Below are positions 4,375 to 9,127 of a stretch of 9,127 nucleotides of DNA, piece by piece. The notes under the pieces are model-generated. The model worked only from the letters and a program-made list of their open reading frames with translations, searched no databases and had not been told where the DNA came from. Location: positions 1-9,127 of the forward strand of contig CAYWKV010000125.1 in assembly GCA_964458835.1 (NCBI GenBank), written 5' to 3'. The stretch comes from JAHJQQ01 sp964458835 (GTDB taxonomy: Bacteria > Pseudomonadota > Gammaproteobacteria > Thiohalobacterales > Thiohalobacteraceae). The number at the start of each line of letters is the position of its first letter. The stretch's first letter is position 1. The position numbers were made by a program, and so were the translations under genes.

Positions 4375-5424
4375 ATGAATGCAGAGTGGAAGAACTTCCT
4401 GGAAGGCAACGGCGCGGAGTTCGACGGTACCGAGCGCGTCGTCAGCTTCGGCAACCTGCGGCACGAACTCGGCGCGACGCTCAACGGCAACGTCTTCGCC
4501 GACCTCTCGCATCAGGGATTGCTGGCGGTCCGCGGCAAGGACGCGCTGGAATTCCTGCAGGGGCAGCTCACCAACGATCTGCGCCAGCTCGGTGACGGCA
4601 CCAGCCAGCTCAACGGCTACTGCAGCGCCAAGGGCCGCCTGCTCGCCAGCTTCCGCGTCATCCCTGGGGACGACGGCTTCCTGCTGCACATGCCGCGCGC
4701 CATGGTGGAACCGCTGATGAAAAAGCTGCGCATGTTCGTGCTGCGCGCGGCAGTGACCCTGGAGGACGTCGGCGAATGCCATATCCGCCTGGGCGTGTCG
4801 GGCCCGGCCGCGGCGGACGAACTCGGCGCACTGGTGCCGACGCTCCCGCAGGCGGTCGACGGCGTCGTCCGCAGCGGCGGCTGCACCGTGATCCGCATCC
4901 CCGGCGTGCACCCCCGCTTCGAGGTCCACGGCGGCCTGGAGGCGATGCGCCGGCTGTGGGACACACTGAACGTGCGGTGCGCGCCGGTGGGCGAAGCGGC
5001 CTGGGACCTGCTGGACGTCCTGGCCGGTATTCCGACCATCCACCCGGAGACCAGCGACGCCTTCGTGCCGCAGATGGTCAATCTGCAGCTGCTCGGCGGC
5101 GTCAGCTTCAAGAAGGGTTGCTATCCCGGCCAGGAGGTGGTCGCGCGCATGCAGTATCTGGGCACGCTCAAGCGTCGCATGTACCTGGCACGGGTGCCGG
5201 GCGAGACACAGCCGCGCCCGGGCGACGAGCTGTTCGGTCCGGACGACCGGGAGCAGAGCGCAGGCAAGGTGGTCGACGCCCAGCCGCATCCCGACGGCGG
5301 TTTCATGCTGTTGGCGGTGATCCAGATCGCCAGCCGTGAAACGGGGCATATACGCTTCGGCAGCGCCGACGGCCCGCAGCTGGAATTCGCCGAGCTGCCC
5401 TACCCCCTGCCGCCGGTGGAGTGA
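4375..5424 (+). CDS. ygfZ: YgfZ, folate-binding Fe-S cluster maintenance protein
   Basis: This 349-residue member of the YgfZ/GcvT-like family is a tetrahydrofolate-binding protein that supports synthesis or repair of certain Fe-S enzymes in the cytoplasm. The N-terminal half has FADLSHQGLLAVRGKDALEF followed by LQGQLTNDLRQL and YCSAKGRLLASFRV, the GcvT-like fold. The diagnostic signature is GGVSFKKGCYPGQEVVARMQ, with the conserved cysteine at C249 (C228 in E. coli). The C-terminus ends AELPYPLPPVE, like E. coli EPLPYSLEE. The ATG at 4375 is preferred: MNAEWKNFLEGNGAEF resembles the usual family start, and a G-rich stretch lies about 10 bases upstream. An ATG at 4342 and a TTG at 4333 would add 11 or 14 residues. 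It is divergent from the sdh operon, whose SdhB needs three Fe-S clusters, and converges with the GGDEF-EAL gene 18 bases beyond its stop. Confidence 0.95.
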   Translation: MNAEWKNFLEGNGAEFDGTERVVSFGNLRHELGATLNGNVFADLSHQGLLAVRGKDALEFLQGQLTNDLRQLGDGTSQLNGYCSAKGRLLASFRVIPGDDGFLLHMPRAMVEPLMKKLRMFVLRAAVTLEDVGECHIRLGVSGPAAADELGALVPTLPQAVDGVVRSGGCTVIRIPGVHPRFEVHGGLEAMRRLWDTLNVRCAPVGEAAWDLLDVLAGIPTIHPETSDAFVPQMVNLQLLGGVSFKKGCYPGQEVVARMQYLGTLKRRMYLARVPGETQPRPGDELFGPDDREQSAGKVVDAQPHPDGGFMLLAVIQIASRETGHIRFGSADGPQLEFAELPYPLPPVE

Positions 5425-5425
5425 C

Positions 5426-5444
5426 GACCGGAGCCCGGCCGGTC
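5426..5444. other. Hairpin between convergent ygfZ and the GGDEF-EAL gene
   Basis: GACCGG (5426-5431) and CCGGTC (5439-5444) form a 6-base-pair stem with a 7-base loop, filling the 18-base gap and touching the stop codon of the minus-strand gene. There is no T run on either strand, so it is at best a weak bidirectional terminator. Confidence 0.35.
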
Positions 5445-7395
5445 AGGCGCGCCGCGGCGTCCACCGCGTGCCTGCCAGGAAGCGGTTGAAATCCTCCGCC
5501 GGCAGCGGCGGGCTGATGTAATGTCCCTGCACGTGCCGGCAGCCCATCGACTGCAGCAGCGCCAGGGTCTGCGCGTCCTCGACGCCCTCCGCGATCACGC
5601 CCAGACCGAGGTTCCGCGCCAGGTCCACGGTGGAACTGACGATCACCATGTCGTCGCGGTTGTTCTGCATCTCCTTGACGAAGGAGCGGTCGATCTTCAA
5701 CTCGCTGACCGGGAGTTTGCGCAGCCGGCTCAGCGATGAATGACCGGTGCCGAAATCATCGATCGAGAACAGTACGCCGTGACTGCGCAGCAGCGTGAGC
5801 ACCTGGCGCACCTTGGCGTGCTCGCGCAGGAATACGCTCTCGGTGATCTCCAGCACCAGACGCGGCTGCGGCAGCACGCACTGCTGCCCCAGCCGCTCCA
5901 GCAGCTGTTCGGGAAAGCGCGGGTCCAGCAGGCTCTGCATGGACAGGTTCACGGCCACCGAAAGGTCCAGCCCCGCGGCCCGCCAGGCGGCGCACTGCTG
6001 CAGGGCGTGCTCAATGGCCCAGAGCGTGAACGGCCGGATCAGGCCGGTCTGTTCCATGATGCCGACGAACTCTTCCGGCGCGACCGGCCCCCGCTGCGGA
6101 TGCGTCCAGCGGGCCAGCGCCTCCACACCGTAGATCTGCCCGCTGTCCAGCTCGACCTTGGGCTGGTAATGCAGCTCGAATTCCCGATTGGCCAGGGCCT
6201 GGCGCAGATCTCCGGGCAGGCTCAGGCGCCCGGCCGCCGGCAGCGGCGCCGTCGCTTCGAACAGCGCGTAGCCGAAATGCATGTGCTTCGCCGAGTACAT
6301 CGCGATGTCGGCGCCCTTGAGCAGCGCCGCCGCATCGCGTCCATGGTCCGGGAAGAGCGCCATGCCGATGCTGGCGGACACCGAAAAGCGCGTCCCTTCG
6401 ATGTCGAAATCCGCCTCCAGCGCGGCCAACAGACTGCGGGCGACCTGGACGGCGTTCTCGGCATCGATGTGGGGCAGCACCAGCGCGAACTCGTCGCCGC
6501 CCATACGCCCGACCGTGTCTGCGTGCCGCAGGCCGGCGGTGAAACGTGTGGCGACCTGCTTCAGCAACTGGTCACCGGCGGCATGGCCCAGCGCGTCGTT
6601 GACCTCCTTGAAGCCGTCGAGATCGACGATCATCACCGCGACGCTGTGGCGGTCCCGCTCGGCCGCGAACAGCGCCTGCTGCAGGCGGTCCTGCACCAGC
6701 GAGCGGTTCGGCAGCCCCGTCAGCTGATCGTGCAGGGCAAGGAATTCCAGCTCCGAGTTGATGTGGGTGAGTTTGCGGTTCAGGTGGCTCAACTCGCGCT
6801 GATAGGCCTCCGCCTCGGCCTTGGCCTTGGCAAGCTCCGCGTAGGCGATGGCGTTCTCCACCGCGATGCTGACCTGCGAGGCGAACAGCGACAGCAGATT
6901 CAGATCACGCTGCGTGAAGTCGCCGCCGCCGACCTTGTCGATGCCGGCGAGGCCGCCGAGGAAATGCGCCCTGCCCCGCAGCGGCACCAGGATCAGGGTT
7001 CCGGCCTCGCGCTCCCAGCGGTTGCGCTCGGTGTCGTCGAGCTCGTCCAGCACCCCGCGCCACCAGGGCCGGTTGTGGCGCCACACCCAGCCGCACACAC
7101 CGAAATCCAGGGGCAGGGTCTGACCGACGATCTCGTCGGCATGGCGGCCGGAACCGGCGCGATAGGTGTAGTTCTCGGCGTCCCCGTCCAGGACCGGGAT
7201 GAGCAGCGTCTCGGCCTGGATGAGTTCGCGCGCCCGGTCGGCGACCAGCTGCAGCACGCGGTCCAGATCGAGCTGGCTGCCGACCGCCTGGGCGGTCTCC
7301 TTGAGCAGCTCGATCTCGTATTCGCGGTGACCCAGCTCCAGCCGGAGTTCCCGGAGACGGGGGTCTGCGTCGACCTCGTGGCTGGAGCGGTTCAC
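5443..7395 (-). CDS. GAF-GGDEF-EAL cyclic-di-GMP signalling protein
   Basis: This 650-residue soluble protein has no signal peptide or membrane helix. In order it has a GAF sensor domain (about 40-183), a probable coiled-coil linker (about 185-215; KAKAEAEAYQRELSHLNRKL), a GGDEF diguanylate cyclase domain (about 216-375) and an EAL phosphodiesterase domain (about 392-640). The cyclase domain looks active: D258-L259-D260 metal region, GGDEF at 299-303 and a product-inhibition site RHAD at 290-293. The EAL domain also looks complete: E425 in VEALARW, N483 in VNLS, E516 in LEITES, D546-D547 in DDFGTG, K567, E603 in AEGVE, and Q623 in VQGHY. Synthesis and breakdown of c-di-GMP are therefore both possible, presumably balanced by whatever the GAF domain senses. 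The start is GTG at 7395, the only in-frame start after an upstream stop; no clear Shine-Dalgarno is seen. The ligand and target process cannot be deduced, and its neighbours give no clue. Confidence 0.95.
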   Translation of the reverse strand: MNRSSHEVDADPRLRELRLELGHREYEIELLKETAQAVGSQLDLDRVLQLVADRARELIQAETLLIPVLDGDAENYTYRAGSGRHADEIVGQTLPLDFGVCGWVWRHNRPWWRGVLDELDDTERNRWEREAGTLILVPLRGRAHFLGGLAGIDKVGGGDFTQRDLNLLSLFASQVSIAVENAIAYAELAKAKAEAEAYQRELSHLNRKLTHINSELEFLALHDQLTGLPNRSLVQDRLQQALFAAERDRHSVAVMIVDLDGFKEVNDALGHAAGDQLLKQVATRFTAGLRHADTVGRMGGDEFALVLPHIDAENAVQVARSLLAALEADFDIEGTRFSVSASIGMALFPDHGRDAAALLKGADIAMYSAKHMHFGYALFEATAPLPAAGRLSLPGDLRQALANREFELHYQPKVELDSGQIYGVEALARWTHPQRGPVAPEEFVGIMEQTGLIRPFTLWAIEHALQQCAAWRAAGLDLSVAVNLSMQSLLDPRFPEQLLERLGQQCVLPQPRLVLEITESVFLREHAKVRQVLTLLRSHGVLFSIDDFGTGHSSLSRLRKLPVSELKIDRSFVKEMQNNRDDMVIVSSTVDLARNLGLGVIAEGVEDAQTLALLQSMGCRHVQGHYISPPLPAEDFNRFLAGTRWTPRRA

Positions 7396-7621
7396 AGGCG
7401 GCAGGCATCCATTGGACAGATGGAAAACGATGCCCGCGGTCCCTGCAAGGGCGGTTTCGAGTTATGTGAAGATGCTGCAGTTTATATCGAATTTGCCACT
7501 TAAAGTCTTGAATTTTGGCTAGATGCATCTGCGGTACATCAACTGCCGCCCGCGATAGCTCCGACGGTAAGCCATCTATAACAATAGATATTGCACGTAT
7601 TCAACTGATAATACTTATTTT
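7396..7621. other. AT-richer spacer between lysS and the GGDEF-EAL gene
   Basis: These 226 bases are visibly less GC-rich than the genes around them and hold no convincing gene. AGATGCATCT (7521-7530) is a perfect palindrome. ATCTAT (7574-7579) and ATAGAT (7584-7589) form an inverted repeat with a 4-base loop. TAGATG (7520-7525) can also pair with CATCTA (7573-7578), so alternative folds exist. On the minus strand TATAAA (7486-7481) could be a -10 box for the GGDEF-EAL gene with a leader of about 80 bases, but no good -35 is seen. It does not match the cyclic-di-GMP riboswitch consensus as I know it. No clear lysS terminator is visible. Confidence 0.4.
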
Positions 7622-9124
<1,503 letters not shown>

Positions 9125-9127
9125 GGT

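Noticed and set aside
3516..4490. 324-codon minus-strand frame that would extend SdhD far upstream
   Set aside because: It runs through sdhC and the ygfZ start in other frames. SdhD families are about 110-130 residues, and the GTG at 3854 has its own GGAGG.
4198..5349. 383-codon minus-strand open frame opposite ygfZ and into sdhC
   Set aside because: It is antisense to YgfZ with its conserved KGCYPGQE motif; the composition is shadow-like.
5740..7503. 587-codon plus-strand open frame opposite the GGDEF-EAL gene
   Set aside because: It lies opposite intact GAF, GGDEF and EAL motifs and has no recognisable domain; a shadow of codon bias.
7574..7589. Intrinsic terminator for lysS
   Set aside because: The stem is AT-only apart from one GC pair and is not followed by a T tract on the minus strand.

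Overview
The window comes from a GC-rich gammaproteobacterium. SdhA, SdhB, SdhE, YgfZ and LysS all read as close relatives of the E. coli proteins. The ygfZ / sdhE-ygfX neighbourhood is a gammaproteobacterial arrangement. Base composition and dense overlapping shadow frames point to a high-GC genome, perhaps a Chromatiales-like chemolithotroph; that finer placement is a guess.

Layout, left to right. On the minus strand, positions 4231 down to 1 hold sdhC, sdhD, sdhA, sdhB, sdhE and the start of ygfX. This is a complete succinate dehydrogenase (respiratory complex II) operon, followed by its FAD-attachment factor and a small membrane protein cut by the window edge. Divergent from sdhC, on the plus strand, is ygfZ (4375-5424), a folate-dependent iron-sulfur cluster maintenance protein. 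Converging on ygfZ is a minus-strand GAF-GGDEF-EAL cyclic-di-GMP signalling protein (5443-7395). Upstream of that is a complete minus-strand lysS (7622-9124), ending the window.

Functional theme. SdhA needs covalent FAD, which SdhE promotes. SdhB needs three Fe-S clusters, and YgfZ supports Fe-S enzymes. In E. coli ygfZ lies directly divergent from sdhE-ygfX. Here the whole sdhCDAB block sits between them, so structural genes and cofactor-maturation genes form one locus.

The most unusual part is non-coding. The sdhC/sdhD junction overlaps by 4 bases, but each of the other three junctions through sdhE (sdhD-sdhA, sdhA-sdhB, sdhB-sdhE) is 127-271 bases long. Each carries an inverted-repeat structure built from short, mostly 7-base motifs: AGTGAGG, CACGGAA and RTGCAAG. 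The largest, between sdhA and sdhB, has two perfect 32-base arms flanked by heptamer arrays. The one between sdhB and sdhE reuses CACGGAA and AGTGAGG in the opposite inside/outside order. They look like a family of dispersed intergenic elements that would fold into large hairpins within the sdh mRNA. In addition, a GC-rich hairpin encloses the ribosome binding site of sdhA.
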